A stretch of 64,000 nucleotides of DNA from JAAELZ01 sp965237485 (GCA_965237485.1 CBDEFQ010000009.1:434001-498000), one strand, 5' to 3'. Numbered from the stretch's first letter, positions 55,663-64,000 are shown. Numbers and translations: made by a program. The notes: generated from the letters alone by a model not told the origin.

Positions 55663-56691
55663 ATGCCAGTGCCAGCAAGCAGTGATGAAATTGCGTGTTT
55701 AGGTAAAAAGGCCCTGGACGCCCACATACGGAACATGCAAATTGGCAACGGCCGACCGTTTTATAAAAAGCTTTTAAAACGAAAGCGCACCTTTTCTGTC
55801 GTCGGTAGTCAATGTATTGTCGAAAATGTCCGCTCAAATTACGATTCAAATTATCAAAATTACTCCGGCTCCGACGCGGTTAAATTTAAGAAAAAAGATA
55901 CACGCAACAACAAGGTATATTATAAATGGATGTCGACTTTTGACGGCTTCTCTTTGCACGAAGACGACCTGTTAAGCGCAGGGATAATTATTAAAGATAA
56001 TGCAAAAAATCAACTCACCGCGCTTGAGAAAGATCGTTTGAACGATTTGTTTAAAGAGAAGATAACCACGCCGCTTATGGGCTTTTACGAACAGCACGAC
56101 TACAACCTGCATCTTGACGGTTTGCAAAACATTAATGCCATTCCGGGTTTGGACGCGCTTATATCATTAACCCCGTCGACCGGCACAATAGGCGGCGTAA
56201 ACGCTGCTCATAAGTCCTATTGGCGTAATCAGGTCGCGACCTCAATAGCCGCGGCTAAGCTGATCGAGACGATGGAGAAAGTCTGGCGCAAATGTATGCG
56301 CACAGGCGGCGCGCCAAGTTTCATTTTAGCCGGCTCTAATATGATCGACACGTTCCGTAAACAGGCAAAAGACGAGATTGCGCGTTACACCATTGTGCAA
56401 GTGTCAGGCCAACCCGTTGACTTTGACCCTTCAGTAACCGATTTACATTTTCACCGCGTTCCTATTATTTGGGACCCGGTTTTTGCAGACCTGGATTCCG
56501 CAACCTCACCGGCTACGCTGTTTGAAAATCGTATGTACTTCATTAACTGTGACCACCTTACTTATTATACAGGCGAAGGCTACGATATGAAGTTACGAGG
56601 GCCTATGCGTGAGCATGATGGCTGGGTCATAGCCACCAAGTTCTCGCTAACCATGAACCAGCGGAATTGTCACGCTGTACTTGCACTGTAA
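55663..56691 (+). CDS. Phage HK97-fold-type major capsid protein, copy 1
   Basis: 342 residues from the ATG at 55663, chosen because GAGGAAA stands at the right distance and the second copy starts at the same point. The C-terminal half has RVPIIWDPVFADLD, ENRMYFINCDHLTYY and SLTMNQRNCHAVLAL, the order and wording usual in tailed-phage capsid proteins. No protease, portal or terminase is nearby. A small beta-rich gene follows after 25 bp, in phage order. It may be a relic or a domesticated shell protein. Confidence 0.65.
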   Translation: MPVPASSDEIACLGKKALDAHIRNMQIGNGRPFYKKLLKRKRTFSVVGSQCIVENVRSNYDSNYQNYSGSDAVKFKKKDTRNNKVYYKWMSTFDGFSLHEDDLLSAGIIIKDNAKNQLTALEKDRLNDLFKEKITTPLMGFYEQHDYNLHLDGLQNINAIPGLDALISLTPSTGTIGGVNAAHKSYWRNQVATSIAAAKLIETMEKVWRKCMRTGGAPSFILAGSNMIDTFRKQAKDEIARYTIVQVSGQPVDFDPSVTDLHFHRVPIIWDPVFADLDSATSPATLFENRMYFINCDHLTYYTGEGYDMKLRGPMREHDGWVIATKFSLTMNQRNCHAVLAL

Positions 56692-56715
56692 ACTAACTCT
56701 TAACAGGATAAAAAA

Positions 56716-57018
56716 ATGCAAAGACGAAACCTTTTAACTGATGGCAACGCAGTCGCGGCAGGCACTTCCTATGAATGCAGGTCTACACCGTTTGTTTACG
56801 GTCGTCACCCCACTGCGGTGGTTACTTGCAATGGGTTTACCGGCACAGTAAAAATTCAAACATCGGATGATGATTCGACCTGGACTGATGTGGCAACCGT
56901 CACTGGCACGACTACGGATAGAACCGAACTGCTGGCAATAACACTGAAGCCCTGGATACGGGCAAACGTGACGGCGCGATGTGCGGGCAGCGTTTCGGTT
57001 GATCTTTTTGAAGATTAA
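56716..57018 (+). CDS. Small beta-rich phage protein downstream of the capsid gene
   Basis: 100 residues with alternating strands (ECRSTPFVYGRHPTAVVTC, GTVKIQTSDDDSTWTDVATV, KPWIRANVTARCAGSVSVDL), suggesting a beta-sandwich of the size of capsid decoration or stabilisation proteins. The name is an inference from position and shape. At the second locus only its first codons remain (59983), cut by a palindromic repeat. Confidence 0.5.
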   Translation: MQRRNLLTDGNAVAAGTSYECRSTPFVYGRHPTAVVTCNGFTGTVKIQTSDDDSTWTDVATVTGTTTDRTELLAITLKPWIRANVTARCAGSVSVDLFED

Positions 57019-57036
57019 CCGAGGCCTGGAACCAGG

Positions 57037-57062
57037 AAGGGCGGGGTTTCTCGCCCCTTTTT
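57037..57062 (+). terminator. Intrinsic terminator after the capsid gene pair
   Basis: Stem GGGCG/CGCCC with loop GGGTTTCT, followed by C and five T. It lies 20 bp after the stop of the small phage gene and before the fused Sel1 gene. Confidence 0.6.
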
Positions 57063-57083
57063 ATAACAATTGAGATAGTAACT

Positions 57084-58187
57084 ATGATGATGCAAGCAAA
57101 ATATTGCCACGTAATGGTGCGGTTAGACGTAATGCAAGAACAACCGATATGCGTATTAACGCACGAATTGCCCATATTAACGGCCATGCACAGTCCTGAA
57201 AATGTTCAGGTTTTAGACGAACAGCCCGACATTGAAAGAGAAGTTGACCCCGATTCAGAGTATCAGAGATTAGAGGGTCTTTATGGCATGCGAAAATCTA
57301 CCAACACCAGCTTTGTCCAGGAAGTATACGGCCCGGCTGTTTTAAACAGGATCGCCTCATTCATTGGCAAAACCGTTGGTCAAATTAACAGTGGTCAAAG
57401 CGGTCAAGCTGAGCCGGTTATTGTCGAAACATACAGCGGCGATTTTGACGATGGCGTGCAAGCTTATAACAACAATGATTATGAGACAGCGTTTAACCTG
57501 TTTAGAAAAGCTGCGGAGCAGGGAGAGGCAAGGGCGCAATACAATTTAGGATTGATGTGCGCCAGTGGAGATGGTGTTACACAGGATGACAAGGAAGCCG
57601 CTAGATGGTTTTTGAAAGCAGCAGAACAAGGAGTTGCGGGTGCGCAACACAATTTAGGAATGATGTACAAAAATGGAGAAGGTGTTACACAGGATGACAA
57701 GGAAGCCGCTAGATGGGTTTTGAAAGCAGCGGAGCAGGGAGAGGCAAATGCGCAATACAATTTAGGCTTGTTGTACAAAAAGGGAGATGGTGTTACACAG
57801 GATGACAAGGAAGCCGCTAGATGGGTTTTGAAAGCAGCAGAACAAGGAGTTGCGGGTGCGCAACACAATTTAGGAGTGATGTACGCCAATGGAGTAGGTG
57901 TTACACAGGATTACAAGGAAGCCGCTAGATGGTTTTTGAAAGCAGCAGAACAAGGAGTTGCAAGTGCGCAAAACCGTTTAGGCCTGATGTACGCCACTGG
58001 AAAGGGTGTTACACAGGATTTTGAAAAATGCTATGTATGGGCGAGCGTAGCTGCTGCAAGCGGGAATGAGAATGGTAAAAAGGTACGAGATTTATGTGTT
58101 GAAACATTAACCATTGAAACATTAAACAGAGCACAACAAACAGCAGAAGAATACTTTGAAAAGTACAGCTGGTCATTCATTCAATAG
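57084..58187 (+). CDS. Fusion of a phage protein N-terminus to a Sel1-repeat protein
   Basis: 367 residues. Residues 1 to about 115 (RLDVMQEQPICVLTHELPIL to ASFIGKTVGQINSGQSG) look like a phage structural or assembly gene following the capsid. From YSGDFDDGVQAYN onward the sequence is that of the Sel1-repeat protein at 60065, with five 36-residue Sel1 units (AEQG.A.AQ.NLG.MY..G.GV) and a shared C-terminal tail. The Sel1 protein's signal peptide has been replaced, so this product should stay in the cytoplasm. The joint is exact and in frame. Confidence 0.75.
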   Translation: MMMQAKYCHVMVRLDVMQEQPICVLTHELPILTAMHSPENVQVLDEQPDIEREVDPDSEYQRLEGLYGMRKSTNTSFVQEVYGPAVLNRIASFIGKTVGQINSGQSGQAEPVIVETYSGDFDDGVQAYNNNDYETAFNLFRKAAEQGEARAQYNLGLMCASGDGVTQDDKEAARWFLKAAEQGVAGAQHNLGMMYKNGEGVTQDDKEAARWVLKAAEQGEANAQYNLGLLYKKGDGVTQDDKEAARWVLKAAEQGVAGAQHNLGVMYANGVGVTQDYKEAARWFLKAAEQGVASAQNRLGLMYATGKGVTQDFEKCYVWASVAAASGNENGKKVRDLCVETLTIETLNRAQQTAEEYFEKYSWSFIQ

Positions 58188-58517
58188 TAATCTTTCCACT
58201 ACCTCATCGCCTAATAGGTGCGATTCCAGGATTTCATCAATATCTGCATGATCAACGTAGGTATACCAAACCGCCTCTGGATAAACCACCAGCACCGGCC
58301 CTAGTTCACAACGGCCTAAGCAACCGGAATTGCTTACTCGCATCAAACCTTCGCCGTAAATATTGGCTTCTTTCATTTTCTTCTTCAAGTAATCGCGTGC
58401 ATCTTGGCTGTCAAAATCACCACAAGCCGATTTGTGTTCACGCTTATTTACACACACGAAAATATGCTTGGTGTAATGCAAAGGGTGCTTGGGTTGGTTA
58501 ACCTTAATTTTATTCAT
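58173..58517 (-). CDS. (2Fe-2S) ferredoxin-domain protein, duplicate copy
   Basis: 114 residues, nearly identical to 61306-61647 apart from the last residue. It has the thioredoxin-like 2Fe-2S pattern: CVNKREHKSACGDF and the second pair in SGCLGRCELGPVLVVYPE. In this copy the operon upstream is missing, so it has no obvious promoter and is probably unexpressed. Its last codons overlap the convergent fusion gene. Confidence 0.8.
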   Translation of the reverse strand: MNKIKVNQPKHPLHYTKHIFVCVNKREHKSACGDFDSQDARDYLKKKMKEANIYGEGLMRVSNSGCLGRCELGPVLVVYPEAVWYTYVDHADIDEILESHLLGDEVVERLLLNE

Positions 58518-58684
58518 TTAGTAAATTCTGTGTCTAATAGCTCAATCCAATGCACCACCCTAGTATCACTACCCGAATTGAGTTGTTGCTGGCAGCCAAT
58601 ATTAGCCGTAGCAATCACTTCTGGGCTCAGTGCCTGCAAATTATCTAATTTGTTGTACTTTAGCTTATCGGAAATCTTTCTCCC
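58514..58684 (-). pseudogene. glcF: glcF 3'-end duplicate
   Basis: The last 56 or so codons of glcF (KLDNLQALSPEVIATANIGC to DTEFTK) in the same position relative to the duplicate ferredoxin gene. The match to 61644-61812 ends exactly where the palindromic repeat at 58685 begins. Confidence 0.85.
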
Positions 58685-58707
58685 AAAAGGGGTCAGACCC
58701 CTTTAAA
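58685..58707 (+). repeat. GGGGTCAGACCCC palindromic repeat, copy 4
   Basis: AAAAGGGGTCAGACCCCTTT plus AAA, a fully symmetric form. It joins the glcF duplicate to the second capsid locus. Confidence 0.8.
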
Positions 58708-58782
58708 GTTCAAGAGCTAATTACCCCTTTGCCACGGGTTATTGAGAAGTTACATAATTTACTCGTAACATGTCCGATTAGT

Positions 58783-58810
58783 CTTGCTTGTGGCATTTTA
58801 TGTGTATAAT
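58783..58810 (+). promoter_or_regulatory. Candidate promoter of capsid gene 2
   Basis: TATAAT at 58805-58810 with CTTGCT 16 bp upstream, within the 100-bp block shared with the first capsid locus. Confidence 0.4.
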
Positions 58811-58930
58811 ATAGATTAAGTTACCAAAAACGTTGTTTAATCTGGGTTCACGACCAGTAGCGGAGCATAAAGCATTCACGCGGCTTAAATAAGGTGATTA
58901 ATTTTTAATATCATATTTGAGGAAATTATC

Positions 58931-59970
58931 ATGCCAGCAAGCAGTGCTGAAATTGCGTTCCTGGGTAAATATGCCCTGGACGCGCATATGCGAAATATGC
59001 CGGTTGACCAAATTGGCACCGACCGACCTTTCTACAAAAAACTAATAGGTAAAAAGCGTACCTTTCCAGGAGGCAAGCAATATATTGTCGAAACCATACG
59101 CGAATCTTACGATTCAAACTACGTCACGTACTATGGCGCAGATTCGGTTAGTTTTCAGAAAAAAAAAATACACTCAACACCGTATCTTACAAATGGACAT
59201 CGGCTTTTGACGGCTTCTCACTTCACGAAGACGACATGATGGGCGCAGGGATAATTATTAAAGATAATGCAAAAAATTCACTCACCGGGCTTAAAAAAGA
59301 TCGGTTAGTGGATTTATTCAAGGAGCATATTACCGCTCTGCGCCTGGGCTTTGAAGAAAAGCACGACTACAACCTACATCTTGATGGTTCGCAAAACATT
59401 AATAACATTGCGGGTTTGGACGCGCTTATATCATTAGACCCATCGGTCGGCACAGTAGGCGCCGTAAACGCGGCTAATAAGTCCTTTTGGCGTAATCAGG
59501 TCTCGACTTCAATAGCCGCAACTGACCTGATCGAAACGATGGAGGAAATTTGGCGCGAGTGTACACGCACGGGCGGCAAGCCAGACTTCATTTTAGCCGG
59601 CTCCAAGATGATCGACACGTTCCGCAAGCAAGCAAAAGCCGAGATTGCGCGTTACACCGTTGTGCAAGTGTCAGGCCAGCCCGTTGACTTTGACCCATCC
59701 GTAACCGAATTACATTTCCATGGTGTACCGATTATGTGGGATCCTGTTTTTGCAGACATAGATAACAAAACCTCACCGACTACGCCGTTTGAAAAGCGTA
59801 TGTACTTTATTAATTGCAAGCATCTTCGTTATCGACCGGCTGAAGGCCATGAGATGAGATCACGAAAGCCCGTGCGCGAGCATGATCGCTTTGTGTGGAA
59901 CTGGGGTATGACCACCAAGTTCTCCCTGACCATGAACCAGCGTAATTGTCACGCTGTCCTTGCGCTTTAA
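58931..59970 (+). pseudogene. Phage major capsid protein, copy 2, frameshifted
   Basis: About 70 percent like copy 1 at protein level by eye: MPASSAEIAFLGKYALDAHM at the start, GVPIMWDPVFADID and SLTMNQRNCHAVLAL at the end. The frame breaks in a run of ten A near 59159-59168. The other frame continues as NTLNTVSYKWTSAFDGFSLH. One base more in the A-run would restore about 347 codons, so slippage could still yield some full-length product. Confidence 0.7.
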
Positions 59971-59990
59971 CAGGATAAAAAAATGCGAAG

Positions 59991-60009
59991 AAAGGGGTCA
60001 GACCCCTTT
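59991..60009 (+). repeat. GGGGTCAGACCCC palindromic repeat, copy 5
   Basis: AAAGGGGTCAGACCCCTTT cuts off the small beta-rich gene after its first codons (ATGCGAAGA) and joins it to the region upstream of the Sel1 gene. Confidence 0.8.
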
Positions 60010-60064
60010 CTACATAACAACAGATAAGCTTTTGGACATTAATTCATAATAAGAGTAAAGACTT

Positions 60065-61309
60065 GTGGCAAACATTAAACAAAGCATACTAATAATTTTT
60101 ACTACATTGATGTTGTTTGTCGGGGTGGCATACAGCGGCGATTTTGACGATGGCGTGCAAGCTTATAACCACAATGATTATGAGACAGCGTTTAACTCGT
60201 TTAGAAAAGCTGCGGAGCAGGGAGAGGCAGGTGCGCAAAACAATTTAGGAATGATGTACGCCAATGGAAAGGGTGTTACACGAGATTACAAGGAAGCCGC
60301 TAGATGGTTTTTAAAAGCAGCAGAACAAGGAGTTGCGGGTGCGCAACACAATTTAGGAAAGATGTACTACAGTGGAAAAGGTGTTACAAAGGATTACAAG
60401 GAAGCCGCTAGATGGTTTTTGAAAGCTGCGGAGCAGGGAGAGGCAAGGGCGCAAAACAATTTAGGATTGATGTACCACAATGGAGAAGGTGTTACACGAG
60501 ATCGCAAGGAAGCCGATAGATGGTTTTTAAAAGCAGCAGAACAAGGATATGTGTATGTGTACGACGAGATGTACTACGCCGGAGTAGGTGTTACACAGGA
60601 TGACAAGGAAGCCGCTAGATGGTATTTGAAAGCAGCAGAACAAGGAAATGCGGACGCGCAACACAATTTAGGATTGATGTACGCCAATGGAGTAGGTGTT
60701 ACACAGGATTACAAGGAAGCCGCTAGATGGTATTTGAAAGCAGCAGAACAAGGAAATGCGGACGCGCAATACGATTTAGGAAAGATGTACTACGGTGGAT
60801 ATGGTGTTACACGAGATCGCAAGGAAGCCGCTAGATGGTATTTGAAAGCAGCAGAACAAGGAGATGCAAGGGCGCAACACAATTTAGGATTGATGTATGC
60901 CAATGGAGAAGGTGTTACACAGAATTACAAGGAAGCCGTTAGATGGTATTTGAAAGCAGCAGAACAAGGATTTGCAAGGGCGCAACACAATTTAGCATTG
61001 AGGTACAAAAATGGAGAAGGTGTTACACAGGATTACAAGGAAGCCGCTAGATGGTTTTTGAAAGCAGCAGAACAAGGAGTTGCAAGTGCGCAAAACAATT
61101 TAGGCCTGATGTACGCCACTGGAAAGGGTGTTACACAGGATTTTGAAAAATGCTATGTATGGGCGAGCGTAGTTGCTGCAAACGAGAATGAGGATGAGTA
61201 TGGTAAAAAGCTACGAGATTTATGCGTTGAAACATTAACCATTGAAACATTAAACAGAGCACAACAAACAGCAGAAGAATACTTTGAAAAGTACTACAGA
61301 GGGTATTAA
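60065..61309 (+). CDS. Secreted Sel1-repeat protein
   Basis: 414 residues from a GTG start. A signal peptide (IKQSILIIFTTLMLFVGVAYS) precedes nine Sel1 units of about 36 residues, the fourth of them degenerate (GYVYVYDEMYYAGVGV). A short tail follows, CYVWASVVAANENEDEYGKK and then ETLNRAQQTAEEYFEKYYRGY. Sel1 repeats form alpha-alpha solenoids that scaffold protein contacts, often in envelope or host-interaction proteins. It has four more repeats than the fused copy. It converges on the ferredoxin gene and overlaps it by four bases. Confidence 0.85.
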   Translation: MANIKQSILIIFTTLMLFVGVAYSGDFDDGVQAYNHNDYETAFNSFRKAAEQGEAGAQNNLGMMYANGKGVTRDYKEAARWFLKAAEQGVAGAQHNLGKMYYSGKGVTKDYKEAARWFLKAAEQGEARAQNNLGLMYHNGEGVTRDRKEADRWFLKAAEQGYVYVYDEMYYAGVGVTQDDKEAARWYLKAAEQGNADAQHNLGLMYANGVGVTQDYKEAARWYLKAAEQGNADAQYDLGKMYYGGYGVTRDRKEAARWYLKAAEQGDARAQHNLGLMYANGEGVTQNYKEAVRWYLKAAEQGFARAQHNLALRYKNGEGVTQDYKEAARWFLKAAEQGVASAQNNLGLMYATGKGVTQDFEKCYVWASVVAANENEDEYGKKLRDLCVETLTIETLNRAQQTAEEYFEKYYRGY

Positions 61310-61647
61310 TTCAATAGTAATCTTTCCACTACCTCATCGCCTAATAGGTGCGATTCCAGGATTTCATCAATATCTGCATGATCAACGTAGGTATACCAAA
61401 CCGCCTCTGGATAAACCACCAGCACCGGCCCTAGTTCACAACGGCCTAAGCAACCGGAATTGCTTACTCGCATCAAACCTTCGCCGTAAATATTGGCTTC
61501 TTTCATTTTCTTCTTCAAGTAATCGCGTGCATCTTGGCTGTCAAAATCACCACAAGCCGATTTGTGTTCACGCTTATTTACACACACGAAAATATGCTTG
61601 GTGTAATGCAAAGGGTGCTTGGGTTGGTTAACCTTAATTTTATTCAT
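61306..61647 (-). CDS. (2Fe-2S) ferredoxin-domain protein of the glc operon
   Basis: 113 residues; cysteines in CVNKREHKSACGDF and GCLGRCELG fit the thioredoxin-like [2Fe-2S] ferredoxins. The start overlaps the glcF stop (ATGA), so it is translated with the glycolate-oxidase genes and may accept their electrons. That role is inferred from position. Confidence 0.82.
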   Translation of the reverse strand: MNKIKVNQPKHPLHYTKHIFVCVNKREHKSACGDFDSQDARDYLKKKMKEANIYGEGLMRVSNSGCLGRCELGPVLVVYPEAVWYTYVDHADIDEILESHLLGDEVVERLLLN

Positions 61648-62867
61648 TTAGTAAATTCTGTGTCTAATAGCTCAATCCAATGCACCACCCTAGTATCACT
61701 ACCCGAATTGAGTTGTTGCTGGCAGCCAATATTAGCCGTAGCAATCACTTCTGGGCTCAGTGCCTGCAAATTATCTAATTTGTTGTACTTTAGCTTATCG
61801 GAAATCTTTCTCTGAAAGATCGAATAGCTGCCTGCCGAACCGCAACATAAATGCTTGTCCTCAATAGGTAACAGCGCGTGACCGACCGTACTTAAGATTT
61901 TTTCAACCACGCCGTCTAATTTCAAACCATGTTGTAAAGTACAGGGTGCATGAAAGGCCACCTGATACGGCTTTATTTTACTGAGTGCTTGTGGATTTTG
62001 ACCAATTTCCGCCGCAACGATCTGTGAAACATCTTTAGCCAATGCCGATATTTTTTGTGCTTTCGAAGCATAGTCTTTATCACCTTTAAGCAGTTCACCG
62101 TAGTCTTTAATGGTTACGCCACAACCACTGGCAGTGAAGATAATCGCTTCTACGCCCTCTTCAATGCACGGCCACCATAGATCAATTAGTCGCTTAATGT
62201 CGATCAATCCATCAGCGTGGCTGGTGGTATGGTATCGCAAGGCGCCGCAACAACCCGTTGGCGATTCTACTGCCGTTATACCCAGTTGATGCAACACCCT
62301 TATAGCAGCGGCATTTGTAACAGGAGATAAAGTTGATTGTACGCAACCTTTTAGCAGCAGCACTTTGCGTGGATGCGTGCTCGTCGGTGTCGCCAAACTG
62401 GCACTTTTATTTGGTAGTTGTTGCTCAATACCATTGGATAGTAACGGCCTTACTAATTGCGCGAGAGCGACTAACCGCTTCAAGGGCCGAGGCTTTAGTA
62501 ATGCCGCAGTCAGTGCCTTACGTTGTAGTTGTTGCCACCTCCCGCGTGGAGCAAGGGTTTCATGCACCTGCTTACCGGCTTCGAGCAAACGGCCGTATTC
62601 AACACCAGATGGACAAGTGGTTTCGCAATTACGGCACAACAAACACCGGTCTAAATGTAGACGGCTGCGTTCATTGGCTTTACCATTTTCCAGCATTTGC
62701 TTGATCAGATAGATTCTCCCACGCGGGCCATCTGCTTCATCACCGAGCAGTTGGTAAGTTGGGCAGGTGGCATTGCAAAACCCGCAATGCACACATTTTC
62801 GCACCCAGTCAGCGGCCGTTTGTGCTTGCGTGTTTTCCTTGATTTGCTCTGCTAAATGTACCTCCAT
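61644..62867 (-). CDS. glcF: Glycolate oxidase iron-sulfur subunit
   Basis: 407 residues with two ferredoxin-type clusters (CVHCGFCNATCPTYQLLGDE and CLLCRNCETTCPSGVEYG) and two CCG-type domains (LLKGCVQSTL, TGCCGALRYH, HAPCTLQHG, CCGSAGSYSIF). It passes electrons from GlcD/GlcE to the quinone pool. It starts 2 bp after glcE. Confidence 0.93.
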   Translation of the reverse strand: MEVHLAEQIKENTQAQTAADWVRKCVHCGFCNATCPTYQLLGDEADGPRGRIYLIKQMLENGKANERSRLHLDRCLLCRNCETTCPSGVEYGRLLEAGKQVHETLAPRGRWQQLQRKALTAALLKPRPLKRLVALAQLVRPLLSNGIEQQLPNKSASLATPTSTHPRKVLLLKGCVQSTLSPVTNAAAIRVLHQLGITAVESPTGCCGALRYHTTSHADGLIDIKRLIDLWWPCIEEGVEAIIFTASGCGVTIKDYGELLKGDKDYASKAQKISALAKDVSQIVAAEIGQNPQALSKIKPYQVAFHAPCTLQHGLKLDGVVEKILSTVGHALLPIEDKHLCCGSAGSYSIFQRKISDKLKYNKLDNLQALSPEVIATANIGCQQQLNSGSDTRVVHWIELLDTEFTK

Positions 62868-62869
62868 AA

Positions 62870-63919
62870 CTAACTTACACTTAGCGTGTGTTGCAGATTG
62901 AAAATGCCAGCGGGGTCAAAAGCCAACTTTAATTTTTTATGAATGGCATGCAGATGCGTCGGTATTATAGACAGTGGTGAAGCAAAGCTATTCGAACCCA
63001 GCAACATTATTGCACCTCCTTTCGACTCAACTTCAGCCTGTAGTGCCCCACGCTCGCGTACTGACTTTACAAAACGTCGAGCCCCGCCCCAGTCAATCAG
63101 CTGCTCTGATGCAGTCCTTAAAGGTGATGATGCCGGGGGAAGTGAGCACTGATAGATCGGCGAATCACCGTCAAAAAATGGGTGCCTGCGCTCGTCTAGT
63201 GCCGCAAACGCTTCAAGATTAACTTCGGCGTATTTACCCAAGTTAGAAAGATCAAATTCCACCGCTTCCGAGGTGCCAGAAAACCGAAATACTTGCCTAG
63301 CACCATCCCAATGTGAGGCGCTTAGGCTCGTTGCCGTTTTTGCTTGACGACTCATCAGATCAATAGCTTGATGTTGATCCTTACACTCGAACTGTACTGC
63401 CTTTTCCATTGTGGGTCTTGGCAGTAAACGCAGCGAAACTTCTAACAACACCCCTAAGGTTCCCATCGCTCCCGCTATAGGGCGAAATAAATCAAACCCG
63501 GCCACATTCTTCATTACTTTACCGCCGAATTGTAGAACCTCACCTTTGCCATTAATGATTTTTGCGCCCAAAACAAAATCTCTGACACCCCCCCTATAAG
63601 GTCGAGCGGAGCCCGCAAACCCAGTGCCCACCATGCCGCCAACCGTGGCATCACCCTCTACAAAAGGAGGTTCAAAGCCCAATATTTGATTGTGTCGCGC
63701 TAGCGTTGCTACCAAAGTCTTAATCGCTGTGCCCGCCCTTACCACCACGACTAGCTCACTCGGGTCGTATTCAACAATGCCGTGATGTTGAGTTACTTCA
63801 AGTCTACTTGCTGAAGAATCGGCAGGGAATTTTGTACCTCCCCCAACTATGGACAAGGGTGAGCCAGCTAAGTAGGCTTCCTGCACACGTGATTGCAGCA
63901 TTGATTGCACATCAGCCAT
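62870..63919 (-). CDS. glcE: Glycolate oxidase FAD-binding subunit
   Basis: 349 residues with a FAD_binding_4 domain (PLSIVGGGTKFPAD, then ATVGGMVGTGFAGSARPY and GKVMKNVAGFDLFRP) and a C-terminal FAD-linked oxidase end. Start at the ATG at 63919, which overlaps the glcD stop (TGATG). Expected to act with GlcD and GlcF. Confidence 0.92.
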   Translation of the reverse strand: MADVQSMLQSRVQEAYLAGSPLSIVGGGTKFPADSSASRLEVTQHHGIVEYDPSELVVVVRAGTAIKTLVATLARHNQILGFEPPFVEGDATVGGMVGTGFAGSARPYRGGVRDFVLGAKIINGKGEVLQFGGKVMKNVAGFDLFRPIAGAMGTLGVLLEVSLRLLPRPTMEKAVQFECKDQHQAIDLMSRQAKTATSLSASHWDGARQVFRFSGTSEAVEFDLSNLGKYAEVNLEAFAALDERRHPFFDGDSPIYQCSLPPASSPLRTASEQLIDWGGARRFVKSVRERGALQAEVESKGGAIMLLGSNSFASPLSIIPTHLHAIHKKLKLAFDPAGIFNLQHTLSVS

Positions 63920-64000
63920 CAAAAACGCTCCAGCTCTGGATGAGGTAGTTGGCCTTTATGTACGTGCATGCCGTTGAATTCTGCACAACGATTAAGCGTG
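63919..64000 (-). CDS. glcD: Glycolate oxidase subunit GlcD, C-terminus only
   Basis: The last 26 codons (LNRCAEFNGMHVHKGQLPHP then ELERF and TGA) match the conserved end of GlcD, the flavin subunit that oxidises glycolate. The rest lies beyond the window. It completes the order glcD-glcE-glcF-ferredoxin. Confidence 0.85.
   Translation of the reverse strand, partial: TLNRCAEFNGMHVHKGQLPHPELERF

Noticed and set aside
57479..57889. 136-codon minus-strand ORF with CAPATPCSAAF repeats
   Set aside because: It is the antisense of the Sel1 repeats; the regular look comes from the 108-bp units.
61284..61631. 115-codon plus-strand ORF over the ferredoxin gene
   Set aside because: Antisense to a clear 2Fe-2S ferredoxin gene with conserved cysteines.

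Overview
The window is chromosomal DNA of a gammaproteobacterium of moderate GC. The evidence is a set of single-copy housekeeping genes of gammaproteobacterial type: trhO, purC, dapA, a 1,310-residue purL, sufS-sufE, trmL, hemJ, an SlyD-like isomerase, hemW, nadE, nudJ-pyrC, ppiD, murA, hisD, nudE-cysQ, dapF-DUF484-xerC and glcDEF. Sequence alone does not fix the genus. The genome is strongly shaped by insertion sequences (IS), many nested or broken, which would suit a host-associated or recently bottlenecked lineage (inference).

Layout. 1-8.5 kb: a frameshifted transposase, a decayed prophage patch (zinc-ribbon protein, YdaS-like repressor, DUF7666 repeat protein with a partial duplicate), then a wrecked IS21 element carrying a miniature transposable element (MITE), an IS3-type element and an IS256 transposase. 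8.5-16.6 kb: trhO, a VOC protein, purC, dapA, purL and a membrane protein. 16.9-18.4 kb: a second IS256-type element. 18.5-28.4 kb: an almost intact core block from sufE to ppiD. 28.4-39.6 kb: a large accessory island with a tRNA-Asp 3' remnant, one IS21 element inserted in another, three MITEs inside one istA, a broken IS256-type copy, two small overlapping membrane ORFs, a ruined type I restriction locus (hsdS' - PrrC/RloC-like ATPase - hsdR'), a second IS3-type copy and an IS1595 fragment. 39.6-54.5 kb: core genes (an HDAC-like deacetylase, murA, hisD, a GT-C type membrane protein, nudE, cysQ, dapF, DUF484, xerC, a metallophosphatase and a large membrane protein) punctuated by two 260-bp inverted-repeat elements and one IS3 element. 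54.6-61.8 kb: a second accessory patch with two diverged solitary phage major-capsid genes, Sel1-repeat genes, palindromic repeats and a duplicated ferredoxin/glcF end. 61.3-64 kb: the glcDEF-ferredoxin operon, running off the end of the window.

Three things stand out. First, a 163-bp MITE family has exact 5-bp target duplications at every full copy, and three copies sit in one transposase gene that becomes a single 515-codon frame when they are removed. Second, a capsid cassette without other phage morphogenesis genes is present twice beside the glycolate-oxidase operon, and in one copy a phage gene is fused in frame to a Sel1-repeat gene. Third, a type I restriction/anticodon-nuclease-type defence locus has been truncated on both sides by mobile DNA. 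No complete new system can be claimed from sequence alone; the capsid/Sel1 cassette is the best candidate.
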